DNA from: CAZGMN01 sp964526905
GTDB lineage: Bacteria > Acidobacteriota > Aminicenantia > Aminicenantales > Aminicenantaceae
Direction of reading: 5' to 3'
Length of the DNA stretch: 43,277 nt
Assembly: GCA_964526905.1 (NCBI GenBank)
Contig: CAZGMN010000002.1
Location: 1 to 43,277, forward strand
Below the pieces are notes generated by a model. That model had not been told where the DNA came from, did no database searches, and saw nothing but the letters and a program-made list of their open reading frames with translations. This document shows positions 34,333-43,101 of this stretch, one piece after another (positions within the stretch are counted from its first letter, which is position 1; every line of letters begins with the position of its first letter). A program made the position numbers and the translations under genes.

Positions 34333-34605
34333 CTATTCTTCCTTTTGAGCCTTGATGATAGCCTTTTTGAATCCTTCTTCAGCCTTCTCGCGTTTTTTCA
34401 TGGCTAGCTCAGCCGTCGCTTCAAACTTTCTCTCGAATTCGCCTTTTCTCTTCTTTTCCTTCAAGAGCAGTTCATCCAAGGATTCCTTTTTCTTTCCCCC
34501 TTTTTTTTCGAGCTGAACCACTTCTTGGGCCACCGGATCAACCCAGAGCAAGCTTTCGCAGCAGGGGCACTTGACCTGGAACACATGCTTTTTTTCTTTT
34601 TCCAT
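34333..34605 (-). CDS. Small CPCC-motif coiled-coil protein, unknown function
   Basis: A 90-aa protein I do not recognise. The N-terminus has VKCPCCESLLWVDP, half of a zinc-ribbon-like knuckle with three cysteines. The rest is a highly charged Lys/Glu-rich helix likely to form a coiled coil. Two such chains could complete a metal site as a dimer. It converges with the NhaC-like gene (13 bases apart) and has a weak promoter candidate upstream (TTGTCT, 17 bases, TAAAGT on the minus strand). Function unknown. Confidence 0.7.
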   Translation of the reverse strand: MEKEKKHVFQVKCPCCESLLWVDPVAQEVVQLEKKGGKKKESLDELLLKEKKRKGEFERKFEATAELAMKKREKAEEGFKKAIIKAQKEE

Positions 34606-34680
34606 TTTTTAATAACTTTAACAAAAAAAATAATTCAAGACAAGAAACTCCCTTAAGGTAAGAATCTTTTTTCTGCGATT

Positions 34681-34730
34681 AAAAAAAATTACAGCTCAGC
34701 CTGCGTGTTTTCGAGACACCTAGCCTGAGC
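34681..34730 (-). terminator. Rho-independent terminator of the GAF-sigma-54 activator gene
   Basis: On the minus strand a hairpin (34694-34730) with outer arms GCTCAG/CTGAGC and inner arms GTGT/ACAC, with internal mismatches, is followed after five bases by eight T (complement of 34681-34688). Confidence 0.75.
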
Positions 34731-34748
34731 CATCGGACTCAAGCCTGT

Positions 34749-36215
34749 CTAACTTTTTTTCTGGGGAACATCTATTCTGTGCTTTTTTATCAGCTTAAAA
34801 AGTCCCTGCCGGCTTAAGCCGATCTCTTCTGCGGTCTTCCCTTTATTGTAATTCCAGCGGGCCAAAGCTTGGTTTAAAAACCTCCTCTCGAACTCAGCTC
34901 TCGCCTCCAGGAAATTGTAAGGAGAGAGCTTGGGCTTTTCTTTTTGGGGGCTAATTTTGAGAGAGAGGTGCTCTTCAGCAATGATCTCATCCTCCCCGAC
35001 GAGGATCAAGCATCTCTGGATTTCATTCTGAAGCTCTCTCACATTTCCTGGCCACGAGTAATTCATCAACAACTCTAAAGCCGCGGGCGATAGATACGGC
35101 CTCTCCCTGCCCATCTTGTGGCTGTACTTTTCCAGAAAATGGTTGAGAAGGAAAAAAAGGTCTTCTTTCCTCTCTCTCAGCGGAGGAAATTCAATGGCGA
35201 TAATCTTAAGGCGATAGTACAAATCTTCCCGAAAGTTGCCCCGTTTAACTTCCTCTTCAATGTTTTTGTTTGTGGCACTGATAAACCTGACATCGACCAC
35301 TCTCGACCTGTTTTCTCCTATTCTTCTTATCTCTTTTTCTTCAAGGAGACGGAGAAGCTTTGCCTGGAGATGGAGGGAAAGGTCTCCTATCTCATCAAAA
35401 AAAAATGTTCCGCCGTTTGATTCTTCAATCAAGCCCGGCTTATCCCTCACAGCTCCGGTAAAGGCTCCTTTCCTATAACCGAACAATTCGCTTTCCAAAA
35501 GATTTTCGGGTATCGCTCCGCAATTGACCGCCATGAATTTTCCTTTTTTTCTAGAGCCAGTCTGATGGATCGTGCGGGCGACAAGTTCTTTTCCAGTGCC
35601 GCTTTCTCCCCAAATGAAAACTGGAGCATCACTGTCTTTGACTCTGTCGATCAATGTCAGAATACGGCGGAAAGCTTTGCTCTGCCCGACAAGCAAAGGA
35701 TTCGTCGCCTCGGCGCCCTTCCCTCCGATTCCTTGGAGCTCATGGCGGCTCTTTAAAATCAACTGAATAGGCTTAGAAATGGCTATCAAAAATTCCAAAT
35801 TGGCCCTGGAGAAGGGAAGACAAGCAAACCTTCTCTCAAGATAAACAACGCCCGCGGCCTTATTATCGATGAGAAGAGGAAGGCAGAGAATACTCTTTGA
35901 GCTTCTCTGGCTCTCCCCCAAAGAGCGACGCCCATCAGAATTATCGATGATGAAGGGATGTTTTTCTTCAAGTGCCTTTCTAATCGTTTCTTGATCCAAA
36001 TCTTCGTCATCCGCCAGGGCTCTCCTGCGTGATTCGTTGAAAACCACCTGATTTTTCTCATCGACCAGGAGGACCGCAACGTAGCTGGCTGGGATCTCTT
36101 CCATAATCAGATCCAGAAGCATTGCCAGCTTGGAGGACTTCTGAGTCAACTTTGTTTCTTGATCAGGATTCATGTCTCTTATTTGACCAGAATTCAGAGG
36201 GCTTGGCCGGCTCAT
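34749..36215 (-). CDS. Sigma-54-dependent activator with GAF sensor domain
   Basis: A 488-aa activator with no receiver domain. The GAF domain (about 30-155) would sense a small molecule. The AAA+ domain (about 170-400) has Walker A GESGTGKE, the sigma-54 loop GAFTGA, the Walker B region FFFDEIGDLS, and YSWPGNVREL. A C-terminal Fis-type helix-turn-helix (about 440-482, KTAEEIGLSRQGLFKLIKKH) binds DNA. An in-frame ATG at 36173 (MNPDQET) is an alternative start. Only one sigma-54 promoter was found in the window (15281-15296), so its targets are probably elsewhere. Confidence 0.93.
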   Translation of the reverse strand: MSRPSPLNSGQIRDMNPDQETKLTQKSSKLAMLLDLIMEEIPASYVAVLLVDEKNQVVFNESRRRALADDEDLDQETIRKALEEKHPFIIDNSDGRRSLGESQRSSKSILCLPLLIDNKAAGVVYLERRFACLPFSRANLEFLIAISKPIQLILKSRHELQGIGGKGAEATNPLLVGQSKAFRRILTLIDRVKDSDAPVFIWGESGTGKELVARTIHQTGSRKKGKFMAVNCGAIPENLLESELFGYRKGAFTGAVRDKPGLIEESNGGTFFFDEIGDLSLHLQAKLLRLLEEKEIRRIGENRSRVVDVRFISATNKNIEEEVKRGNFREDLYYRLKIIAIEFPPLRERKEDLFFLLNHFLEKYSHKMGRERPYLSPAALELLMNYSWPGNVRELQNEIQRCLILVGEDEIIAEEHLSLKISPQKEKPKLSPYNFLEARAEFERRFLNQALARWNYNKGKTAEEIGLSRQGLFKLIKKHRIDVPQKKS

Positions 36216-36414
36216 CCCAGGGCAAGACTTTTTCTTAAAGAGTTTTCAGCTCCACGCTCTCTTCAGGAATTTCTTAGTACAAATAACGATTGTTTCTTTG
36301 AGTTTTTCTCACAAAATTGGCCTTGACGGCGAGAGCTCAAAGAGGCTCTTTGCAATGAAGTTAAAAAAGTGGTGCTGAGAAAAAACAGAAAAGGAAATAA
36401 AAAAGAGGAAGGAA

Positions 36415-38820
36415 TTAAGGATTTTTACTCAACTCTTTTATCTTCTTAGCGACATCTCTGTATTCTGAATCCAAATTTTTTATCTCATTATAGATCGTCA
36501 GGGCTTTATCCATCTCCTTCAACTCTTCATAACATGAAGCCAATTCATATTTCAAAGCAAGAGACAGATTGAAGTCCTTTTCACTAAGCTTCAAGGCCTT
36601 CTCCAGCCAATTGAGAGCCTCCTGAAAATTTTTCTTCTTCCTGTAACAATTGCTGATCAAACTGTAACATTCCACGCTGGGGCTACTCTCCATTGAGGCC
36701 AACTTGAATTCCTCGATAGCGTCATCGAGCAGATCTTGCTCCAGAAAAGCAATTCCCAGGTTAAAGTGGCTTTCATAGTCTTTCTTATCAACGCTTTTTT
36801 CCACGCCTTTTTTAAATTCGCTAACTATATCTGAGAGGCTTTTCTCAACAGTCGTTGTACTTCCCTTTAGCTGAAGCTTGAAGATGGTGCTGATGGCTTC
36901 CAACTCCTCCTCAATTCTTTCTGCTGATTCATAAAATTTCTTTCCGTCTTCGGGAAAGGCGACTGGACTGACCTCTGTTTCAGCAAAAATCTCCGCTGCC
37001 GAAATCTTTTCCTCTTCCTCTTCTTTTGCCGCTTGAATTTTCTTCTTGAAAAGCCTGGTCTCCTTTTTAGCCACTCTTTCGACTTTCTCAAGAATTTCAT
37101 CCACTTTCGCCGGAGCGCTGACATCTTTTAAGGATGCAAGCTTCTCTCCGATTCTGGGGTTGTTTGGAAACTGGAACCTCAAATTCTCCAGAATTCTCCT
37201 TGCGTTCCTTATCAATCCCTGTTCCAGATACAAATCGGCCTGAGCCAAGTTCATCTCCAACATCTCGGGCGAACCTTCTTCAAACTCCAGAGGCTTCTGG
37301 GTGATTATGGTTTCCGGAGCCTTTTCACCTTCCTCCACTTCCTCTGCCTTGGCAGCAGGCTCCTCAATTCTTATTTCCGTCCCGCGAAAACTTTGGGGTT
37401 TGACCTCTTCCTTTATTTCCTCTTTAACTTCTGCCTTGACTTCTTTTTCCTCAACGACCGGGATCTCGGGCTCTCGTGCTTCAGCAACTGGCACCTCGGC
37501 TTCTTCCCCTCTCTTGATTTCTGCAGGCTTCTCTATCTCTTTGAAGATCGGCTCTTCAATTTTTCTTTCAGCTTGAGGAGGGCTCTCGACTTTTTTCTCT
37601 TCCTTCGCCTCCCCTTCTCTCTTTATTTCTTCCTTGAGAACTTCGACTTTCCCCTTTAAGCGTTTGTATTCAGAGCTTAGCTCTTTGTCCTGAGGGCAAA
37701 GCTCAACAAGCTCTGTTAAGACCGAAAGGGCCTTATCCCGCAAATTTTTCTCGTTATACTCTTCGTAAAGAACCCGGCATGCAATCTGCAGATTCTCTTT
37801 TTGTTTGCCCAATCTGTAAATGGAAGTTAATTTCTCAAGAGTGGGAAGGTGCACTTCTTTGGAGGAGAGAATGAGCCCTAAGAGACCGATGGCTTTCCCG
37901 ATTTTCTGCTTCTTGATTAAAATATCAACTAAAGGCTCATAAGACTCGTAGGCACGATTGAGATTGTTATGAAAGATAGCAATCTTTCCCAGCTTGACTC
38001 TTGCGTCCACATCTTTTGGCCGCAGAGAGACGATCCTGAGGAACATCTCATCAGCTTTTTTAAAATCTTGATTTTCAAAATAAATGTCTCCCAAGATCCT
38101 GAGGGCCTTGATGTTGCTTCCGTCTTTTTTCAGAATATTATTGACAAGGCTAAAGGCTTCATCTTTCTTATCTTCTTTTTTGAGCACATCAATGAGATTG
38201 GCCAATGTCCTCCAGTGGTCCTCTTTAATTTTTCTTGCCTGGTTGAGCACTTTATGAGCCTCTTCAAAGGCATTAGAACGAATATTGAATTCAGCAATTT
38301 CATTGAGCAGCTCCACGGCCTGATCGGTTGACCTTTCCTTCATGTAGAGCTCGGCAAGAGTCTGTTTGACTTGGACATCCCTCTTATCCAATTTCATGAC
38401 TTTCTCGTAGAGAGAGATGGCTTCTTTGGCGCGGTTGTTCTTCTTGAGGTCCTTGCCAACTTTTAGATATTCCGCCTTGGCTTCAGAGAGATATCCTTGA
38501 TTGAAGTAAAGGTCAGCCAATTTCTTGGTGGCTTCGACGTTTTCAGGGTCGATTTTATTTATTTTCTTATAAACAGCCATTGACTGGGAGTAAAGTCCTC
38601 TTTCATCATAAAAGCCAGCAATGATGTTGAGCTCTTCAATCGCCTTGTTTTTCTGCTCCAATTTCAAATAGATGTCGCTGATGATATTGCGGAAATTGAT
38701 ATCCTGGGCGCTTCCAGAGATGAGTTTTCTGTATTCGTTGATGGCATCGTGGAGTTTGCCTTTTTTGATATATTTTTCAGCAAGCTCTATCGTTTTTGTT
38801 TTTTCTTTTTCAGAGCTCAT
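36415..38820 (-). CDS. Large tetratricopeptide-repeat protein
   Basis: An 801-aa, mostly helical protein. About ten TPR units occupy 1-390. A long acidic, Pro/Glu/Lys-rich linker follows (about 395-510). A second TPR group (about 520-570 and 670-795) closes the protein. No signal peptide or membrane segment is present, so it is cytoplasmic. Related long TPR proteins in Deltaproteobacteria-like and Acidobacteria-like genomes act as scaffolds in motility or envelope assembly, but nothing specific can be assigned. Its start lies one base after the rnhB stop, tying it to the ribosomal operon. Confidence 0.85.
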   Translation of the reverse strand: MSSEKEKTKTIELAEKYIKKGKLHDAINEYRKLISGSAQDINFRNIISDIYLKLEQKNKAIEELNIIAGFYDERGLYSQSMAVYKKINKIDPENVEATKKLADLYFNQGYLSEAKAEYLKVGKDLKKNNRAKEAISLYEKVMKLDKRDVQVKQTLAELYMKERSTDQAVELLNEIAEFNIRSNAFEEAHKVLNQARKIKEDHWRTLANLIDVLKKEDKKDEAFSLVNNILKKDGSNIKALRILGDIYFENQDFKKADEMFLRIVSLRPKDVDARVKLGKIAIFHNNLNRAYESYEPLVDILIKKQKIGKAIGLLGLILSSKEVHLPTLEKLTSIYRLGKQKENLQIACRVLYEEYNEKNLRDKALSVLTELVELCPQDKELSSEYKRLKGKVEVLKEEIKREGEAKEEKKVESPPQAERKIEEPIFKEIEKPAEIKRGEEAEVPVAEAREPEIPVVEEKEVKAEVKEEIKEEVKPQSFRGTEIRIEEPAAKAEEVEEGEKAPETIITQKPLEFEEGSPEMLEMNLAQADLYLEQGLIRNARRILENLRFQFPNNPRIGEKLASLKDVSAPAKVDEILEKVERVAKKETRLFKKKIQAAKEEEEEKISAAEIFAETEVSPVAFPEDGKKFYESAERIEEELEAISTIFKLQLKGSTTTVEKSLSDIVSEFKKGVEKSVDKKDYESHFNLGIAFLEQDLLDDAIEEFKLASMESSPSVECYSLISNCYRKKKNFQEALNWLEKALKLSEKDFNLSLALKYELASCYEELKEMDKALTIYNEIKNLDSEYRDVAKKIKELSKNP

Positions 38821-38821
38821 C

Positions 38822-39439
38822 TTATTCGCCTCTGAGATTAAAACTCAGCCTGTGGAACAATGTGGCCCCCTTCTCTTTCAGGGCGTGGTAATGGTCTTTT
38901 GTTCCATACCCTTTATTTTTAGAGAGAAAATATCCATCAAAAAAGTGGTCCATGTGCATCATCATTTCATCTCTCAAAACCTTGGCGACTATCGAAGCTG
39001 CGGCGATTGTTATACTCTTTCTATCACCTTTGCGGATACTCTTCTGAGGATAATTTACATTATTTAATCCAAATCCGTCAACCAAGACAAAATCAGGACT
39101 TATGCTCAAATTCTCGACTGCTCGTCTCATGGCCTTCATCGAAGCCCAATAGATATTTTCTTGATCAATCTCAAAATTCGTGGCAAAGCCTATTCCCACC
39201 GAAGTGGCATTGGCCAAAATGACCTTAGCCAGCTTTCTTCTTTTTGGGGGCGAGATGAGCTTGGAATCATCAATCTCCCTTATCCATCCTTTTAATCCTC
39301 GTCTTATCAACTCTTCAGAGAGGATAACGGCCGCAGCAACGACCGGGCCGAAAAGTGCTCCTCTGCCCACTTCATCGACCCCTGCAATCAGCCTGTATCC
39401 TTCCCTCATCATCCTCTTCTCAATCCGAAAATCAGCCAT
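38822..39439 (-). CDS. rnhB: Ribonuclease HII
   Basis: Removes ribonucleotides and RNA from RNA-DNA hybrids; 205 aa from the ATG at 39439. The signature AGVDEVGRGALFGPV carries the Asp-Glu pair; later acidic residues lie in DDSKLISPPKR and LVDGFG. The SITIAAASIVAKVLRD block and the KGYGTKDHYHAL element are typical. A GTG at 39448 would add three residues. A 15-base palindrome, CTTTGCTtAGCAAAG, sits directly upstream. Position after rplS is classical. Confidence 0.95.
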   Translation of the reverse strand: MADFRIEKRMMREGYRLIAGVDEVGRGALFGPVVAAAVILSEELIRRGLKGWIREIDDSKLISPPKRRKLAKVILANATSVGIGFATNFEIDQENIYWASMKAMRRAVENLSISPDFVLVDGFGLNNVNYPQKSIRKGDRKSITIAAASIVAKVLRDEMMMHMDHFFDGYFLSKNKGYGTKDHYHALKEKGATLFHRLSFNLRGE

Positions 39440-39527
39440 CTCTGTCACTCTTTGCTAAGCAAAGCATCCCCAAATCCGTTGTATGAACTGGATCAGGCTG
39501 GGTGTTTAAGAAAACCATGACCTATCT

Positions 39528-39869
39528 CTATTTTTGTTCCTTGAGCCTTGAGGCTTTACCCTGAATATGACGAAGATAATACAGCTTGGCTCTCCTGACT
39601 TTTCTCTGTTTTTCAACCTCAACTTTTTTGATCATCTTAGAATGAAGAGGAAAAATTCTCTCAACCCCTACTCCGAAAGAAACCTTTCTGACAGTGAAAG
39701 TTGCTCCCAAGCCAGAACCTCTTTTGGCAATGACTTCGCCACGAAAAATCTGAACCCTCTCTTTATCTCCTTCCTTGATGATAGCATGAACACTGACCTT
39801 GTCTCCCACCCTAAAAGCATCCCTTCCTCTTTTTAGCTCTTTTTCCTCGACCAAATCAATCAGATTCAT
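39528..39869 (-). CDS. rplS: 50S ribosomal protein L19
   Basis: 113 aa, normal length. VGDKVSVHAIIKEGDKERVQ and FRGEVIAKRGSGLGATFTVRK are the family signature, with the RRAKLYYLR ending. Its start overlaps the trmD stop by 4 bases. Confidence 0.98.
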   Translation of the reverse strand: MNLIDLVEEKELKRGRDAFRVGDKVSVHAIIKEGDKERVQIFRGEVIAKRGSGLGATFTVRKVSFGVGVERIFPLHSKMIKKVEVEKQRKVRRAKLYYLRHIQGKASRLKEQK

Positions 39870-40603
39870 CTTCCTTTCCTTTCCAATTTTATTCCCCTCA
39901 GGATCTTTCTCTCCTCTGGAGATAATCTTCGATTATGGAGAAGATCTGACCTTAAAAGCCATGTCTTCTCCATGGATTTTATTTTTCTCCAAGAAGAAAT
40001 CTTGTTATGGTTTCCTGAGAAAAGCACTTCAGGAACTTTCATCCCTTTAAAATCTCTCGGCCTTGTGTATTGAGGAAAATCCAGCGTGCCCTTGAAAAAA
40101 GAATCATCTCTAACCGACTCTGCCTTACCCACCACACCGGGGATAAACCTGGAAACAGCGTCAACGACGACGATCGCGGCCGGCTCTCCTCCGGTGAGAA
40201 TGTAATCTCCGATAGAGATTTCGCCCGTAACCAGATATTGAATCACTCTCTCGTCGACTCCCTCATAGCGGCCGCAGATAAGAATGAGTTGAGAATGTTG
40301 CGCCAGTTCCTCTGCAAAACGAAAATCGAACCTCCTTCCCTGGGGCGAAAGGAGGTAAACAGGAGCTTTTTTTGTTTGTTTGATGCGCTTGACTGCGGCA
40401 AAGATAGGCTCGGGCTTCAAAACCATCCCTTGGCTGCCACCAAAAGGTCGGTCGTCAACCTGCCTGTGCTTGTCCAAAGTGAAATCCCTCAAATCGTGGA
40501 TATGTATTTCTATTAAGCCCTTTCCCAGGGCTTGCTTTATAATTCCTCCTGAAAATACGCTCCCGAAAATGCCGGGAAATATTGTGATTATATCAAATCT
40601 CAT
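39866..40603 (-). CDS. trmD: tRNA (guanine37-N1)-methyltransferase
   Basis: SPOUT-class methyltransferase making m1G37, which prevents +1 frameshifting; 245 aa. The knot motifs are GRYEGVDERV and the ISIGDYILTGGEPAAIVV loop; DDRPFGGSQGMVLKPEP is the catalytic region. It overlaps rimM by 11 bases and rplS by 4, the standard rpsP-rimM-trmD-rplS order. Confidence 0.98.
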   Translation of the reverse strand: MRFDIITIFPGIFGSVFSGGIIKQALGKGLIEIHIHDLRDFTLDKHRQVDDRPFGGSQGMVLKPEPIFAAVKRIKQTKKAPVYLLSPQGRRFDFRFAEELAQHSQLILICGRYEGVDERVIQYLVTGEISIGDYILTGGEPAAIVVVDAVSRFIPGVVGKAESVRDDSFFKGTLDFPQYTRPRDFKGMKVPEVLFSGNHNKISSWRKIKSMEKTWLLRSDLLHNRRLSPEERKILRGIKLERKGR

Positions 40604-41100
40604 TCAAATCTGAAAGGCCTTGAGGAAGATCGACCACTATCTCTCTTCGCTCGAGGCTGACCTCAAGACAAATAGGCGCGGCAAAGGGAATAAGGATTTC
40701 CTTCTTACCCTTTCGAACAACAAGAAGTTCATTCTCTCTTATCGGCCACAGGTCTCGAACGACTCCGACTTTCTCTCCATTTGTCTTAACGACTGAGCAG
40801 CCGATTATCTGGAAATAATAGAAGTGACCATCTTCTAAAGCTCGAAGCTCCTTTTCGGGTAAAAAGACCTCCCCGCCGACCAATTCGAGTGCTTGAGCGA
40901 GGGAGTCAACCTCCTTCAGCTTAAGGATATAATCCTTTTTATAGGGCCGAAGAGACTCGACTTGAGATTCCTGGAAAGTCTCCTCTTTTTTAAGAAATAC
41001 CCGTGAAAAAAAAAAGCACTGAAGAGTGTTTCCAATAAGGTCTAAGCCTTAATTCACCCCTTCTCCCCTGACTTTTGATTATTTTTCCGATGCTGACCAA
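40593..41100 (-). pseudogene. rimM: rimM (16S rRNA processing protein) with frameshift at a 10-base homopolymer
   Basis: The minus strand encodes a whole RimM split between two frames. A TTG at 41098-41100, with AAGGG just upstream, opens VSIGKIIKSQGRRGELRLRP, the N-terminal RimM domain, which runs to a stop at 40990-40992 (36 codons). The other frame reads SRVFLKKEET through the PRC-barrel (VVRDLWPI, IPFAAPI) to 40593. The frames meet at T10 on the coding strand (A10 at 41006-41015): nine or twelve T would join them into about 168 aa, the normal RimM length. Every other feature is intact: spacing from khpA, overlap with trmD, domain order. It is either a sequence error, a real lesion, or a gene relying on slippage. 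Confidence 0.85.
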
Positions 41101-41101
41101 A

Positions 41102-41338
41102 CTACCCTTTTTCAATGATTTCGAGGTTAAATCTCCTTTTCAGCTTCATTCCAGCCGCACCGAGAATAATTCTTATCGCCCGTGCTGTTCTCCCCTGTTT
41201 CCCGATAACCTTGCCCAAATCTTCCGGAGCAACCTTGAGTTCCAGAATCGTAGTCTGCTCCCCTTCTAATTGGGAAACCTGTACTTTTTCTGGATTGTCA
41301 ACCAGTGATTTGGCAATCAATTCTACAAGTTCTTTCAC
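41102..41338 (-). CDS. khpA: KH-domain RNA-binding protein KhpA
   Basis: A 78-aa single-KH protein. The GKVIGKQGRTARAIRIIL segment contains the GxxG loop. It is the usual companion of rpsP and rimM, and the KhpA partner of the Jag/KhpB protein in other bacteria. The stop is one base before the proposed rimM TTG start. Confidence 0.95.
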   Translation of the reverse strand: MKELVELIAKSLVDNPEKVQVSQLEGEQTTILELKVAPEDLGKVIGKQGRTARAIRIILGAAGMKLKRRFNLEIIEKG

Positions 41339-41350
41339 GGTAACCTCCTT

Positions 41351-41614
41351 TTAAGAATCTTGATTGGAAAGTTTCTCAGGCTTGGAAACTCTATGTAAAA
41401 GAGACTGAACTGTTCTAGAAGCATGAGCTCCTCTCTTCAGCCAGTAATTCGCTTTCTCAAGATCAACCTTGACCTCAGGGGGCTCTTTTAAAGGATTATA
41501 ATACCCGATAATCTCCTTGGGTTTGCTCTGCCTTGACCTCCTCGAGTCGATGACGATGATCCGATAGAAAGGTTTTTTCTTTGCTCCGAGCCTTTTCAAC
41601 CGTATGGAAATCAT
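41351..41614 (-). CDS. rpsP: 30S ribosomal protein S16
   Basis: 87 aa, normal length. The N-terminal MISIRLKRLGAKKKPFYRI and the IGYYNPLKEPPEV segment are diagnostic. It lies 12 bases upstream of khpA and 95 bases downstream of ffh. Confidence 0.98.
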   Translation of the reverse strand: MISIRLKRLGAKKKPFYRIIVIDSRRSRQSKPKEIIGYYNPLKEPPEVKVDLEKANYWLKRGAHASRTVQSLLHRVSKPEKLSNQDS

Positions 41615-41709
41615 TTTTCATCCATTTTTTTGAATAGGAAAAGATAATATCGAAAATTTCATCCTAAGTCAACCCATTGAAAACATTTCTTTTTTGAAGA
41701 CCAGACTAT

Positions 41710-43041
41710 TTAGTGCGGGATGGGGAGCGAAGAGAGAATCTTCTGGAGGTGGGATTTTTTCAACATTTTTTTCATCTCAAAAAATTGCTTCAGCAGCTGG
41801 TTGACCTCCGAAACCGGCCTTCCGCTCCCTCTGGCGACTCTTAAACGCCGATTTCCAGAGATGATTTTTGGATTTTCTCTCTCTTTCATAGTCATCGAGT
41901 TGATGATGGCCTCATAATGGACGACTTTCCGATCATCAATCTTCATTTTGGAGACATTCTTGAACGGCCCACCCTCAGGCAACAGGCCCAAGAACTGGGA
42001 AAGGTTCCCCATCTTCTTCATCTGAACGAGCTGCTTTCTAAAATCATCAAGAGTGAACTCTTGCCTGCGAAGCTTGCGGGCAAGTGCTTCTGCTTCTTCT
42101 AAATCAGCCTCGCTCTCGGCCTTCTCGACCAGGCTCAGGATATCCCCCATGCCGAGTATCCGGGAAGCCATGCGGTCAGGGTGGAAGACTTCAAGTTTGT
42201 CTAATTTTTCGCCCAACCCGACAAACTTTATCGGTTTGCCTGTGACTGAGGCAATGGAAAGGGCCGCTCCTCCCCTGGCATCTCCATCAAGCTTGGTCAA
42301 GATGATGGAAGTCAGGCCAATCTTTTCGTCAAAGGTTTGAGCACTTTTAACGGCATCCTGTCCGGTCATTGAATCTGCGACATAGATGGTTTCTGTGGGG
42401 TGGAGAATGTCCCTCACCATCCTCAGTTCTTCCATCAGCTCTTCATCCACATGGAGTCTTCCTGCCGTATCGACGATAAGAGGGTCATGGCCATGGTTGG
42501 AAGCATACTTGACCAATTCCCTCAGTGCTTCAGATGGCGAAGACATTTGTCCTTTTGTCATCTCATAGCAGGGGAGTTTGACCATTTGGGCAATCATCTC
42601 CAACTGTTCTTGGGCAGCCGGTCTCTTAAGGTCGAAGGAGACGAGAAGAGGATTCTTTTGAATGCTCAAAACCCATTTGGCAAGCTTCCCGCAAGTCGTC
42701 GTTTTCCCAGATCCCTGAAGTCCGACCAAGATGAAGATTGAAGGGGGACGGCTGGAGAATTTCAGTTTTTCTGACGCTTGGCCCAAGATAAAAGTCAGCT
42801 CGTCTCGAACTATCTTTATGACCTGCTGAGCAGGAGTGAGGCTCAAAAGGACCTTTTGGTCTAAGGCCTTGACTCTAATCCTTTCCTCCAATTCCTTGAC
42901 AACACGAAAGTTTACGTCAGCTTCGAGCAGGGCAAGACGCATCATCTTCAGAGCTTCTGTCATATTTTTTTCAGTAATCTTGCCTTCTCCGCGGAGAAAT
43001 TTTGCAATCTTCTGAAAGCGGCTTGACAGTTGTTCGAGCAT
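41710..43041 (-). CDS. ffh: Signal recognition particle protein Ffh
   Basis: SRP54 GTPase, which with 4.5S RNA targets membrane proteins to FtsY; 443 aa. The N domain (1-90) precedes the G domain with G1 GLQGSGKT (107-114), G3 DTAGRL and G4 TKLDGDARGG. The methionine-rich M domain runs from about 320 (QLVQMKKMGNLSQFLGLLP) and includes SGNRRLRVARGSGR for RNA binding. A GAGGAG site precedes the ATG. No 4.5S RNA gene was recognised in the window. Confidence 0.98.
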   Translation of the reverse strand: MLEQLSSRFQKIAKFLRGEGKITEKNMTEALKMMRLALLEADVNFRVVKELEERIRVKALDQKVLLSLTPAQQVIKIVRDELTFILGQASEKLKFSSRPPSIFILVGLQGSGKTTTCGKLAKWVLSIQKNPLLVSFDLKRPAAQEQLEMIAQMVKLPCYEMTKGQMSSPSEALRELVKYASNHGHDPLIVDTAGRLHVDEELMEELRMVRDILHPTETIYVADSMTGQDAVKSAQTFDEKIGLTSIILTKLDGDARGGAALSIASVTGKPIKFVGLGEKLDKLEVFHPDRMASRILGMGDILSLVEKAESEADLEEAEALARKLRRQEFTLDDFRKQLVQMKKMGNLSQFLGLLPEGGPFKNVSKMKIDDRKVVHYEAIINSMTMKERENPKIISGNRRLRVARGSGRPVSEVNQLLKQFFEMKKMLKKSHLQKILSSLPIPH

Positions 43042-43071
43042 CGTCTCCTCAGTAATTAATTGATATTCAAT

Positions 43072-43101
43072 ATTTTAAGTGAAACCTTCTCTTGAAGTCA
43101 A
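43072..43101 (-). promoter_or_regulatory. Promoter of the ffh-rpsP-rimM-trmD-rplS operon
   Basis: On the minus strand TTGACT (43096-43101), an 18-base spacer and TAAAAT (43072-43077), about 30 bases upstream of the ffh start codon. Confidence 0.6.

Noticed and set aside
39463..39478. A GG-N10-GC arrangement on the minus strand, a possible sigma-54 promoter before rnhB.
   Set aside because: Apart from GG and GC the bases do not match TGGCAC and TTGC; the ribosomal operon context makes it unlikely.
40593..40883. A complete 96-residue gene starting at the TTG of 40883.
   Set aside because: It is only the PRC-barrel half of RimM; the frame remains open and homologous upstream as far as the homopolymer, so this start is artificial.
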